From Treponema bryantii (GTDB taxonomy: Bacteria; Spirochaetota; Spirochaetia; Treponematales; Treponemataceae): 64,000 bases of DNA. Shown here piece by piece: positions 26,359 through 34,450 of the stretch (positions within the stretch are counted from its first letter, which is position 1; each line of letters begins with the position of its first letter). The notes under the pieces are model-generated. The model had not been told where the DNA came from, did no database searches, and saw only the letters and a list, made by a program, of their open reading frames with translations. Location of the stretch: NCBI RefSeq assembly GCF_900111035.1, contig NZ_FOFU01000008.1:1-64000 (forward strand). Reading direction: 5' to 3'. A program made the translations under genes and the position numbers.

Positions 26359-28019
26359 TTTTTCAGCAGTGCATTTACATCACCTGCAAGGTATGCGTCA
26401 CAAAGCTGATAAGGCATTGGTTTTCCTCGTAAAAAGCCCTGAACAAAATTACAGTTAAACTTATGAAGCAGCTCAAGCTGTTCCTTGTTTTCAACACCTT
26501 CTGCAATAGTTTCAAGCCCCATCTTTTCTACCATATCAATAATAGAGCGGGTGATTGTCGCCTGAACTCCATCTTTTGAAGTGATATCATTTATAAAGGC
26601 TTTGTCAATTTTAAGGGTATTCAAAGGCAGCATCTGAAGGTAACTTAGGGAAGAATAGCCTGTTCCAAAATCATCAAGAGAAACTCGGATGCCCATGGCT
26701 TTTATATGTCGGAGCTTATCAATTGCATCTCCCATATTGTTAATCATAACACCTTCTGTGATTTCAATTTCAAGAAGTTCGGGATCAACCTTATATTCAA
26801 GAATGAGTTCTTCAAGTTCCTGTAAAAAGTTGTCACAGAGAAGTTGAATTGGAGATACGTTTACAGAAATAATTCCACGGAAATCGTATTTAGCCTGCCA
26901 TGTTTTGAGTGTGGTTATAGCTGTTCTTAAAACCCATTTTCCTATAGGAACTATGAGGCCTGATTCTTCGGCAAGAGGAATAAATACGGCTGGAGAGATT
27001 GTTCCAAGCTCATCATCATGCCATCTGATAAGGGCTTCAAAACCACGGAGTTTTCCAGACTGAATATCAAACTGAGGCTGATAGTACTGTGTAAAGCAGC
27101 TTCCCAAAAGGGCTTCGTTCATTTTTGTCTGAAGGGTAAGATGCTGAATGAAAACTCTCTGCATCTCAGGTTCAAAATAAAAAAAGCTGTTCTTTCCGTT
27201 CTTTTTTGCATAATGAACTGCCATGTCTGCAAAGCGAATCATTTCTTCTTTCTGTTCTGTATTAGCCGGGAACATTGAAATACCGCCGGAAACAGAAATC
27301 TGTTTCAACTGGAATGCATCAAAAATACAGTCAATAAAGTTTACAAGAGAATCATCGCTTTCAAAATTTGTGATTATTACAGCAAACTCATCATCACCGT
27401 ATCGGAAGATTTGAATGTATTCTCTCTGAAACTGTTTTAGGACATCTGCAACATCAAGAATAACCTGATCTCCTGCAGCACTTCCAAGGGAATCATTTAT
27501 ATTCTGAAGGTTATCAATATCAACAACAAGAAGGGCAGCTCTGTATTTCTTAAAGCGGGCTGTTTCAAGGGTAATTGCAAAAGTATCTGCGAAACCTGTC
27601 CGGTTTGAAAAGCCTGTCATAGGATCTGTTATAAGGGTTTTCTTTAGTTTTCTATAATATTCGCGTTCAGAAGTTATATTGATAAAAGTGATTATGATGT
27701 ACTTTTCGGAAGGTACATACTTCATCTCAATTTTATACCAGGCTTGAGTTGAAGGTGAAAAGTATTTGATGTCATCATAGAAACGGCCGGCAATGGCATC
27801 AAGAGCCATCTTAAACCATGGTATGTCGGAGGTAATATTCATGGAGAAATCAGACCATTTAGGCTTGTTCTGCATAATAAAGCCGGCGGCTTTTTTTACT
27901 TCCTCATTGGTATAAACGATATCAAAATCTATGATTTTTCCAGTGTTGTCTTTAATGGGAGTTCCAACAATAACAGGGGCTGCGATATTGTCGAGAACAA
28001 CAGAAAGGTTTACGCTCAT
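26355..28019 (-). CDS. PAS-GGDEF-EAL protein, probable c-di-GMP phosphodiesterase
   Basis: 554 residues without membrane segments. A PAS-like N-terminus (about 1-120) precedes a GGDEF domain whose signature is GDDEF (208-212) in RYGDDEF, and an EAL domain starting at 328-330 (GFEALIRW). The EAL catalytic set is complete: NVS, EITEG, DDFGTGYSSL, LKIDKAF, IAEGVE and FVQGFL. It therefore probably degrades c-di-GMP; the GGDEF may be regulatory or weakly active. AGG stands before the ATG. It links to the HD-GYP proteins at 45427 and 51575. Confidence 0.92.
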   Translation of the reverse strand: MSVNLSVVLDNIAAPVIVGTPIKDNTGKIIDFDIVYTNEEVKKAAGFIMQNKPKWSDFSMNITSDIPWFKMALDAIAGRFYDDIKYFSPSTQAWYKIEMKYVPSEKYIIITFINITSEREYYRKLKKTLITDPMTGFSNRTGFADTFAITLETARFKKYRAALLVVDIDNLQNINDSLGSAAGDQVILDVADVLKQFQREYIQIFRYGDDEFAVIITNFESDDSLVNFIDCIFDAFQLKQISVSGGISMFPANTEQKEEMIRFADMAVHYAKKNGKNSFFYFEPEMQRVFIQHLTLQTKMNEALLGSCFTQYYQPQFDIQSGKLRGFEALIRWHDDELGTISPAVFIPLAEESGLIVPIGKWVLRTAITTLKTWQAKYDFRGIISVNVSPIQLLCDNFLQELEELILEYKVDPELLEIEITEGVMINNMGDAIDKLRHIKAMGIRVSLDDFGTGYSSLSYLQMLPLNTLKIDKAFINDITSKDGVQATITRSIIDMVEKMGLETIAEGVENKEQLELLHKFNCNFVQGFLRGKPMPYQLCDAYLAGDVNALLKN

Positions 28020-28111
28020 TTTTTAACCTACTATTTTTATTTACCCCTCTCGGCAATTATTATGGTAAGTCTAAAATGAGCATAAGTCAAATTAATTTTA
28101 TAAAATTGAAT

Positions 28112-28142
28112 TAACTATGGTTATTTTAAATAACCATAGTTA
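28112..28142. terminator. Perfect palindrome after potD
   Basis: TAACTATGGTTATTT and AAATAACCATAGTTA form a perfect 15-bp palindrome with a one-base centre, just downstream of the potD stop. No long T-run follows on the minus strand, so termination may be partial. It stands between potD and the GGDEF-EAL gene start and could also be an operator. Confidence 0.6.
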
Positions 28143-28150
28143 TTGAAGTT

Positions 28151-29197
28151 TTAGTCAGCAGTAAAACGAATTGTTTCCCACTTTTCGTTGAATTTTTCGA
28201 GATCTTCACCTACATCAAGCTTAAGTTCACCAGAAGCCATTTCTTCTGCCTTGTACATAGGAACTGTTGTGCGGTGTTTTTCTGCTTCGAGGTTTACATA
28301 ACCTGGGAAACGGAAATCATCGAGGAACATAGCATAGATTTCTGGTCTGTGGATGAAGTTGATGAACTCGTTGGCACGGTCGTAATGTTTTGCCCCCTTA
28401 AGAATAACCATAGAATCGAGGTACATAGGACCGCCTTCTTTTGGAATAAAGAAGTCAATCATATCTTCCTGCTTTTCTTCCGGAACTTCACCAAATACAA
28501 CTTCAGCATAACCCTGGCATACCCAGAAGTCTCCTGCAGCAAAAGACTTACCAAAGCCTTCTGCGTCAAACTTTACAAGGTTTGGCTTCCATGAAGTGTT
28601 GATAAGGTCTGTAGCAGCCTGAAGTTTTGCATCATCAGTTGTGTTTACAGAAAGTCCCTGGAAAGCAAGAGCATCTCCAATAACTTCACGCATATCATCC
28701 ATCATAGACATATGGCCCTTAAGGTCTGTGCGTGCAAAAATGTTCCATGATTTTTCGTAGTTAGATACCTTCTGCTTGTTTACAGCAATACCAGCCATAC
28801 CAAGATAGTAAGGAACCTGCCATTCCATTTCAGGGTCAAAAGTCATAAGCTTTTTGGTATCAATGTTGATGTATTTCTTGTTTGTGAACTTTGTCTGATC
28901 AATCTTCTGAAGCATTTTCTGATTGATCATGATAGATGTGTAGTCCTGTGATGGGAATGTGATGTCATATCCCTTAGCTCCGGCCTTGAGTTTAGCATAC
29001 ATAACTTCGTTTGAGTCGAAGGTATCAACTTTTACTGTACAGTTGAATTCTTTTTCAAAAGCCTTGAGAACTGAATCTGGAGTGTAATAAGTCCAGTTAT
29101 AAAGATAAAGAGTTCCATCATCTTTTTCATCACCACATGAGGTGAAAGTGAATGTGACAGCAACAAGTGCCATAATTGCAAGTGCAATCTTTTTCAT
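28151..29197 (-). CDS. potD: Spermidine/putrescine-binding lipoprotein
   Basis: 348 residues, family-1 periplasmic binding protein of the PotD type. The signal peptide ends TFTSC, with Cys21 as lipid anchor, as usual in spirochaetes. LYLYNWTYYTPDSVLKAFEKE is the polyamine-binding start, with YDITFPSQDY, VPYYLGMAGI and MYLDSMVILKGA later. It delivers polyamines to PotABC. AGGAG precedes the ATG by about seven bases. A CGTCATTGCGAG palindrome separates it from potC. Confidence 0.95.
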   Translation of the reverse strand: MKKIALAIMALVAVTFTFTSCGDEKDDGTLYLYNWTYYTPDSVLKAFEKEFNCTVKVDTFDSNEVMYAKLKAGAKGYDITFPSQDYTSIMINQKMLQKIDQTKFTNKKYINIDTKKLMTFDPEMEWQVPYYLGMAGIAVNKQKVSNYEKSWNIFARTDLKGHMSMMDDMREVIGDALAFQGLSVNTTDDAKLQAATDLINTSWKPNLVKFDAEGFGKSFAAGDFWVCQGYAEVVFGEVPEEKQEDMIDFFIPKEGGPMYLDSMVILKGAKHYDRANEFINFIHRPEIYAMFLDDFRFPGYVNLEAEKHRTTVPMYKAEEMASGELKLDVGEDLEKFNEKWETIRFTAD

Positions 29198-29214
29198 TAA
29201 AATCTCCTATTCTC

Positions 29215-29286
29215 CGTCATTGCGAGAAGCAAAGCGACGTGGCAATCTATTGCAATGGATTGTTTCGCCTTTGGCTCGCAATGACG
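29215..29286. repeat. CGTCATTGCGAG palindromic element, copy 1
   Basis: CGTCATTGCGAG (29215-29226) pairs with CTCGCAATGACG (29275-29286); inside, CAATC pairs with GATTG. A second copy is at 56518-56585. Elements of this sequence type recur in many unrelated bacterial genomes. It lies inside the pot operon, with its edge 17 nt from the potD start. Confidence 0.85.
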
Positions 29287-29297
29287 AATAAATAATA

Positions 29298-30179
29298 TTA
29301 ATGACCTGCGGCAAAGCCTTTGAGTCCCTTACGGCAGATAAAGGCAATCGAACAGGTAAAAATAATCATAATTACAGAAAGTGAATTGATTACCGGTGAT
29401 ACTCCAAAGCGGATCATCGAGTAAACATAAAGCGGCAGGGTAGTAGAACCAGGGCCTGCAACAAAGAATGTGATTACAAAGTCTTCAAGAGACATTGTAA
29501 TTGCCATGAGGAAGCCGGAAAGAATTCCTGGCATGATAGCAGGAACGACAACCTTGAACATTGTCTGAACTTCGGTAGCTCCAAGGTCATGTGATGCTTC
29601 TACGATAGAGTAATCAAACTCGTCGAGGCGTGCATTTACCATAAGGAAAACAAACGGAAGACAGAAGGTTGTGTGTGCGGCAAATACGGTAAAAAGTCCA
29701 AGTGGAAGATGTACACCGCTGAAGAAAATTACCATAGAAATACCGATAATAACTTCCGGCAAAACCATAGGAAGGTAGGTGAGTGTCTGAATGAATTTCT
29801 TTCCGCGGAACTTATACCAGTTTACACCGATAGAAGCCATAGTTCCCAGTACTGTAGAAACTGCTGCAGAAGAAAAAGCAATCAGAATACTATTTAAAAG
29901 AGCCTGCCACAGAGCTTTTGAATTAAAGAAAAGCTCCTTATACCAGGTAAGGCTTACCTTTGTAAATTCAGCACCCTTGCTTTCATTGAAGGAATAAACA
30001 ATGATTACAAAGAGAGGCAGAAAGAGGAACACTATAGTGAGCCAGAGTACAAGCTTTGAAAATGAAAATTTGTGATTATGACGTCTCCATGCACGTTTAG
30101 CGTGACGGGCATTTTCAGAGCGAGGTTTATTCATGCTTGCGAAGGCGTTATGAAACAGTACACCAAGAGTTCTTGCCAT
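29298..30179 (-). CDS. potC: Spermidine/putrescine ABC permease
   Basis: 293 residues, six predicted membrane helices. The N-terminus has a Lys/Arg-rich cytosolic extension (HAKRAWRRHNHKF). The EAA loop, VEASHDLGATEVQTMFKVVVP, is intact. GGAGG stands about eight bases before the ATG, and the ATG overlaps the potB stop by one base (TAATG). It forms the membrane channel with PotB. Confidence 0.95.
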   Translation of the reverse strand: MARTLGVLFHNAFASMNKPRSENARHAKRAWRRHNHKFSFSKLVLWLTIVFLFLPLFVIIVYSFNESKGAEFTKVSLTWYKELFFNSKALWQALLNSILIAFSSAAVSTVLGTMASIGVNWYKFRGKKFIQTLTYLPMVLPEVIIGISMVIFFSGVHLPLGLFTVFAAHTTFCLPFVFLMVNARLDEFDYSIVEASHDLGATEVQTMFKVVVPAIMPGILSGFLMAITMSLEDFVITFFVAGPGSTTLPLYVYSMIRFGVSPVINSLSVIMIIFTCSIAFICRKGLKGFAAGH

Positions 30180-31087
30180 TACTGTACACCTCCAACATAG
30201 TTATCTTCTTTTGTATTCTTTTTCTTGAGCTGAGCTTCCTGTGAATTAGAGCGGGTAATCATCATAATTCCTATAACAGAAATAATTGTAATTACCATAG
30301 AGAATGCAGCAGCAAGAGGCCAGTTACGTGTCTTCTGAACCTGATCAACAATGATGTTTCCGAGCATGTAAGAATCCTTTCCACCAACGAGGAGAGGAAC
30401 TGTATATGCACCGAAAATCGGAATGAAGGTAAAAATCAGTGCAGAAATAATACCGCTGCGGATTCCCGGAATCAGAACCTTAAACATAGACTGTGGCTTA
30501 GTTGCCCCAAGGTCGCGTGCGGCTTCAAGGAGAGAAAAGTCAAATCGGTCTACTGCAGTAAAGATTGGCAGAATTGCATACGGAATATACATATACACGC
30601 TTACAAGAATGACGGCCTTAGTATTATATAGGAAAGGAACGTAATCCTTTATAAGATGCAGCTTCATCAAAATCTGATTAAGAATACCATCGTTGTTCAA
30701 AATACTCATCCAGGCAAAAATACGGATAAGGGAATTTGTCCAGAACGGAATGATAATCATAAAAAGGAAGAGAGTCTGATGACGGCTGCGGGCCATGGCA
30801 TAAGCACTCGGAATTGAAACTAAAATCGTTATTATAGTAGAAATAATAGTGATTTTAAGAGTTCTAAGTACAATCAGTCCATATTCCGGCTTACACATCT
30901 GCTTATAAGCCTTGAGAGAGAACTTCCATTCAACGCCACCGTAAACACCTTTCTTTAAAAAGCTGTAAATAAAGATGATTACAAGAGGAGCAACAAAGAA
31001 AATAATAAACCAGAGTCCCATTGGCCAGCCGTAAAAAGAGCCGACGCGGGAATCATGTAATTCTTTAGATAGTCGTTTATCTTTCAT
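30179..31087 (-). CDS. potB: Spermidine/putrescine ABC permease
   Basis: 302 residues with six predicted helices and the EAA loop LLEAARDLGATKPQSMFKVLIP. WTNSLIRIFAWMSIL is typical of PotB. The start overlaps the potA stop by one base, and the stop overlaps potC, so potA-potB-potC are translationally coupled. The C-terminus carries a short charged tail (KKKNTKEDN). Confidence 0.95.
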   Translation of the reverse strand: MKDKRLSKELHDSRVGSFYGWPMGLWFIIFFVAPLVIIFIYSFLKKGVYGGVEWKFSLKAYKQMCKPEYGLIVLRTLKITIISTIITILVSIPSAYAMARSRHQTLFLFMIIIPFWTNSLIRIFAWMSILNNDGILNQILMKLHLIKDYVPFLYNTKAVILVSVYMYIPYAILPIFTAVDRFDFSLLEAARDLGATKPQSMFKVLIPGIRSGIISALIFTFIPIFGAYTVPLLVGGKDSYMLGNIIVDQVQKTRNWPLAAAFSMVITIISVIGIMMITRSNSQEAQLKKKNTKEDNYVGGVQ

Positions 31088-32277
31088 TATTTATTGATGT
31101 CCTCAACAATATAAGCGTCTTCTGCAGACCAGGAAACATAAACCCTGTCTTTCCACTGGATAACAGGACCATCATCCATATAGTCCGTATGCTGCTTGAA
31201 TACTTTGATAACTTTACCTGTATCAAGCTTTACATAGAACTTAGACTGGAAGCCTGAATAAATAGGCTCCTCTACGATTCCACTGAAAACATTTATATCT
31301 GTACGGCCACCGGTTGAAGGTGGTTCAAGAGTAATTCTGATTTTTTCAGGACGGATAGTGAAGGCAACTTTCTGACCTTTGTCTGTGTGCTCGTAATCTG
31401 TAACCTGCATAAAGCGGTCGAGAGCAGCTTCTGCGGCAGTATCTGTTGCGAGAGGTGCCTGCTTTCCGAGTTCCGGTACACTGAGGGTAGCCATAAAATC
31501 ATCGTTACCTGCAGCGTCCTTGTGAGGAACGCAGTCTACAACTTCAGCATCAAAAAGATTTGTCTCACCAATAAACTGAGCAACAAACTGAGTAGCAGGA
31601 CTTTCATAAATTTCGTATGGAGTTCCAATCTGAAGTACATGACCTGCGTTCATAACTGCAATGCGGTCAGAAACAGAAAGAGCTTCACTCTGGTCATGAG
31701 TTACATAGATAAATGTAATACCAATCTGGTCGTGAAGACGATCCAGATCAATAAGAAGATTTGCGCGGAGCTTTGCATCCAGGGCAGAAAGAGGCTCGTC
31801 GAGCAGAAGAACCTTAGGCTCGTTGATGAGGGCGCGGGCAATAGCAACACGCTGTTTCTGTCCACCTGAGAGCTGGTTTGGCTTTTTGTTAATGTGCTGA
31901 TCCAGCTGTACAAGGTGTACGTATTCGCGAACCTTTTTATCAATTTCATCCTTAGGGAGTTTCTTAAGACGCAGAGAGAATGCTACGTTTTCGTAAACAG
32001 TCATGTGAGGAAAAAGAGCATAAGTCTGGAAAACGGTATTTGATTCGCGCTTATCCGGTGAAAGAGGAATTACGTTCTTGTCATCAAAAAGAACAACTCC
32101 ATCATCTGGAGACTCAAAACCTGCAATTATGCGGAGAAGTGTAGTTTTTCCGCATCCAGAAGGACCAAGAAGAGAAAAGAACTCTCCCGGTTCAATAGTA
32201 AAATTGATGTCATCCAGGGCAACAAAATCGCCGAATTTTTTGGATACATGATCAATGGTAACCTGACTTCCTTTCAC
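31087..32277 (-). CDS. potA: Spermidine/putrescine ABC ATPase
   Basis: About 396 residues. Walker A is GPSGCGKTT, the signature [15 protein letters not shown], Walker [13 protein letters not shown], and the H-loop VTHDQ. A C-terminal TOBE domain follows. The region around [19 protein letters not shown] is an extra loop. There is no ATG: GTG at 32277 is seven bases from GAGG; TTG at 32280 is only four bases away. A TTGACA on the minus strand at 32341-32336 may be part of the operon promoter. Confidence 0.95.
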   Translation of the reverse strand: MKGSQVTIDHVSKKFGDFVALDDINFTIEPGEFFSLLGPSGCGKTTLLRIIAGFESPDDGVVLFDDKNVIPLSPDKRESNTVFQTYALFPHMTVYENVAFSLRLKKLPKDEIDKKVREYVHLVQLDQHINKKPNQLSGGQKQRVAIARALINEPKVLLLDEPLSALDAKLRANLLIDLDRLHDQIGITFIYVTHDQSEALSVSDRIAVMNAGHVLQIGTPYEIYESPATQFVAQFIGETNLFDAEVVDCVPHKDAAGNDDFMATLSVPELGKQAPLATDTAAEAALDRFMQVTDYEHTDKGQKVAFTIRPEKIRITLEPPSTGGRTDINVFSGIVEEPIYSGFQSKFYVKLDTGKVIKVFKQHTDYMDDGPVIQWKDRVYVSWSAEDAYIVEDINK

Positions 32278-32407
32278 CAAGCAACCTCGAATATAATAAT
32301 GTTATAAAGATTAAAATGATACATATATACAATTATGTCAATAAAAAAAAGAAAATAATTGAAAGATTTCATAAATTGAATTATTCTAAATAGTGAGGTT
32401 ACTTAAT

Positions 32408-32632
32408 ATGATTTCTATTATACTTGGAATACTTTTTATTGCGTTTACAGTTTTTGCAGTTCTGCCTATGTGTCCACTTAACTGGGGCGCAGATGTAATT
32501 GCATTTTTGAAGGGCGGAGCTCCAGTTTTTGCAGCTCTCATCGGACTTATCTGTCTTTTCATTGGTGCTGCAGATATTAAAGATAAAAAAGAAGCTAAAA
32601 AAGAAGATGCTGCTAAAAACGACCAGCAGTAG
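32408..32632 (+). CDS. Small two-helix membrane protein
   Basis: 74 residues: two hydrophobic segments (ISIILGILFIAFTVFAVLP and VFAALIGLICLFIGAADI) and a charged tail KDKKEAKKEDAAKNDQQ. GTGAGG stands nine bases before the ATG at 32408, which decides the start over an upstream GTG. No family recognised. It diverges from potA and precedes the rplM promoter by 4 nt. Confidence 0.75.
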   Translation: MISIILGILFIAFTVFAVLPMCPLNWGADVIAFLKGGAPVFAALIGLICLFIGAADIKDKKEAKKEDAAKNDQQ

Positions 32633-32635
32633 TAT

Positions 32636-32663
32636 TGACTCAATCTATTGAAATCTGATAATA
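32636..32663 (+). promoter_or_regulatory. rplM-rpsI promoter
   Basis: TTGACT (32636-32641), 16 bp, and GATAAT (32658-32663), preceded by TG-like sequence. The predicted start is near 32670, giving a leader of about 105 nt before rplM. Confidence 0.7.
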
Positions 32664-32677
32664 TACTTTACCCGTTA

Positions 32678-32710
32678 TTGGATTTTTGACTGCTCATCGA
32701 AAATCCAATG
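32678..32710 (+). promoter_or_regulatory. Leader hairpin upstream of rplM
   Basis: ATTGGATTTT (32678-32687) pairs perfectly with AAAATCCAAT (32701-32710) around a 13-nt loop, near the 5' end of the rplM leader. Ribosomal protein leaders often bind the encoded protein; here such autoregulation is only a possibility. Confidence 0.5.
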
Positions 32711-32775
32711 CAGTTTCAGTTCAGATGCAAGTTCTGGAACCGCAGATAAACTTTAATTTTACAGTAAGGTATATC

Positions 32776-33204
32776 ATGGAAACTATTTTCGTTAAAGAAT
32801 ACGAACAGGCTCGCAAATGGTACGTTATTGACGCAGCCGGAAAACCACTTGGACGTGTTGCTGCAAAGGCAGCTTATATTGCACGTGGAAAGAACAAAGC
32901 AACTTACACAAAGAATCAGCTTATGGGTGATTTCGTTGTAATCATCAATGCAGAAAAAGCTGTTGTAACTGGTGGTAAAGAACAGAAGAAGATTTATTAT
33001 CATCACACAGGTTTCGTAGGTGGACTTCGCGCTCATACTTATGAGAAGCTTCTTGAAAAGCACCCTACAGATCCAATGGCTATTGCTGTTGCTGGTATGC
33101 TTCCACACGGAAGACTCGGTCGCAAGATGATGGATAACGTAAAGATTTACGCTGGTGCTGAGCATCCACATGCTGCACAGAATCCACAGCCAATTGAACT
33201 TTAA
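32776..33204 (+). CDS. rplM: 50S ribosomal protein L13
   Basis: 142 residues, standard L13: KWYVIDAAGKPLGRVAAKAA, YTKNQLMGDFVVIINAEK, MLPHGRLGRKMMDNVKIYAG and HPHAAQNP. The ATG at 32776 matches the family start METIFVKEYE. An upstream in-frame ATG at 32686 would add the leader hairpin to the protein and is rejected. It is followed by rpsI after 15 nt, the conserved L13-S9 operon. Confidence 0.97.
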   Translation: METIFVKEYEQARKWYVIDAAGKPLGRVAAKAAYIARGKNKATYTKNQLMGDFVVIINAEKAVVTGGKEQKKIYYHHTGFVGGLRAHTYEKLLEKHPTDPMAIAVAGMLPHGRLGRKMMDNVKIYAGAEHPHAAQNPQPIEL

Positions 33205-33219
33205 TACGGGGGATAGAAA

Positions 33220-33612
33220 ATGGTAAAGAATATTGCTATTGGTACAGGAAGAAGAAAGACTGCTGTAGCCCGCGTATTTGTTCGCGACGGCTCAGGAAAA
33301 ATCGTTGTAAATGGTAAAGATGTAAAAGAATACTTTGTAACTGCAGAACAGATTCAGATCGTTCAGCAGCCACTTTTGGTTACTTCAATGGGTTCAAAGT
33401 ATGACGTTCTTATCAACGTACAGGGTGGCGGTATGAACGGACAGGCAGCTGCTTGCTTGCACGGAATTTCACGCGCTCTCGTTCAGATTGATCCAGATGC
33501 TCGTACATCTCTCAAGGCTAACGGATACCTCACACGCGATTCTCGTATGGTTGAGCGTAAGAAGTACGGACAGAAGGGTGCTCGTCGCCGCTTCCAGTTC
33601 TCAAAGCGTTAG
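33220..33612 (+). CDS. rpsI: 30S ribosomal protein S9
   Basis: 130 residues with the S9 features: [13 protein letters not shown] at the start, [19 protein letters not shown] in the middle and the basic tail [16 protein letters not shown], which reaches the P site. GGGGG lies about eight bases before the ATG. It ends the rplM-rpsI operon. Confidence 0.97.
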   Translation: MVKNIAIGTGRRKTAVARVFVRDGSGKIVVNGKDVKEYFVTAEQIQIVQQPLLVTSMGSKYDVLINVQGGGMNGQAAACLHGISRALVQIDPDARTSLKANGYLTRDSRMVERKKYGQKGARRRFQFSKR

Positions 33613-33643
33613 TTTATACAAGTTCGCTACAGAACTTATTTAC

Positions 33644-33670
33644 AAAACTCGGTCACTCGGCCGAGTTTTT
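33644..33670 (+). terminator. Terminator of rplM-rpsI
   Basis: AAAACTCGG (33644-33652) pairs with CCGAGTTTT (33661-33669) around an 8-nt loop, followed by a T-rich run. A smaller hairpin, AAGTTC/GAACTT, precedes it. Confidence 0.88.
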
Positions 33671-33735
33671 TTGTTTTTAACGGTTCTTCGATTTTAGGTA
33701 TGTGTCCTCTTTTGCTCTGTGAGGAATTTTCTTTT
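33671..33735. repeat. Dispersed palindromic repeat, copy A
   Basis: It contains TTTTTAACGGTTCTTCGATT, the reverse complement of the segment in copies C and D (60986, 62866), followed by GTGTCCTCTTTTGCTCTGTG and AGGAATTTT, which is shared with B and C. It lies between the rpsI terminator and recX. Confidence 0.75.
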
Positions 33736-33773
33736 ATATTGAACTGATTATTGATATAATTAAACGCAATAAT

Positions 33774-34364
33774 ATGATTATCAAGACAATCGCAGAAACA
33801 TCATACAGTGGAATGTTCAAGGTAGCGCCTGAAGAGGGTTCTGCATTTTATGTGCGGGCGGAATATCTGCCGGAAGGTCTTTTTGAGAGAATTGATGTTG
33901 GTGTTGAGTTTGATGAAAATGAAACCGACTGCCTTCTCGACGCAGGTCTTACCTGCGCAGTTGAACTCAAAGCTGTTTCATATCTTGCCCGTGCTGAACA
34001 GAGCCGATTTGGACTTACACGTAAATTAATAGAAAAGAAGTATGATAAAAAATATGTCGAAGCCGCGATGTCTTATCTTGAGTTGCGCGGTTATTTGAGC
34101 GATTTACGTTATGCAACTGCCTGGCTTAATACACGAAAAACAAATCATTATGAGGGAAGAAGCAGGTTGTCTGCAGAACTTGCAACACGCGGAATAGCAC
34201 GAGATGTTGCAAATAAAGCCCTTGATAATTTTTTTGCAGAAAATGATGAAGACGAGATCTGCCGCAAAGCATATGAGAAACTGTCCAGAACAAAGTCTGG
34301 TGAAAAATTAACAGCGGCTATGCTAAGACAAGGGTTTACTCAAAAACAGATTCGAAATCTCTAA
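33774..34364 (+). CDS. recX: RecX family RecA regulator
   Basis: 196 residues. Helical RecX repeats are visible: YLARAEQSRFGLTRKLIEKK, YLELRGYLSDLRYATAWL, and SRLSAELATRGIARDVANKAL. RecX normally restrains RecA filaments. The N-terminal 60 residues are a less conserved beta region. TATAAT at 33755-33760 gives a very short leader and there is no ribosome site. recA is not in the window. The gene stands between two copies of the same palindromic repeat. Confidence 0.88.
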   Translation: MIIKTIAETSYSGMFKVAPEEGSAFYVRAEYLPEGLFERIDVGVEFDENETDCLLDAGLTCAVELKAVSYLARAEQSRFGLTRKLIEKKYDKKYVEAAMSYLELRGYLSDLRYATAWLNTRKTNHYEGRSRLSAELATRGIARDVANKALDNFFAENDEDEICRKAYEKLSRTKSGEKLTAAMLRQGFTQKQIRNL

Positions 34365-34372
34365 TGAATTAG

Positions 34373-34450
34373 TTTCTCACAGAGCAAAGGAGGGCACAGA
34401 GGATAATAAAATTATAAAAACTCTGTGTCCTCTTAAGCTCTGTGAGGAAT
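34373..34450. repeat. Dispersed palindromic repeat, copy B
   Basis: CTCACAGAGC (34376-34385) pairs with GCTCTGTGAG (34437-34446); inside, CACAGAG pairs with CTCTGTG. AGGAATT follows at the right edge, as in A and C. It fills the gap between recX and GH36 and its right end touches the GH36 stop codon, so it may serve as terminator for both. Confidence 0.85.
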
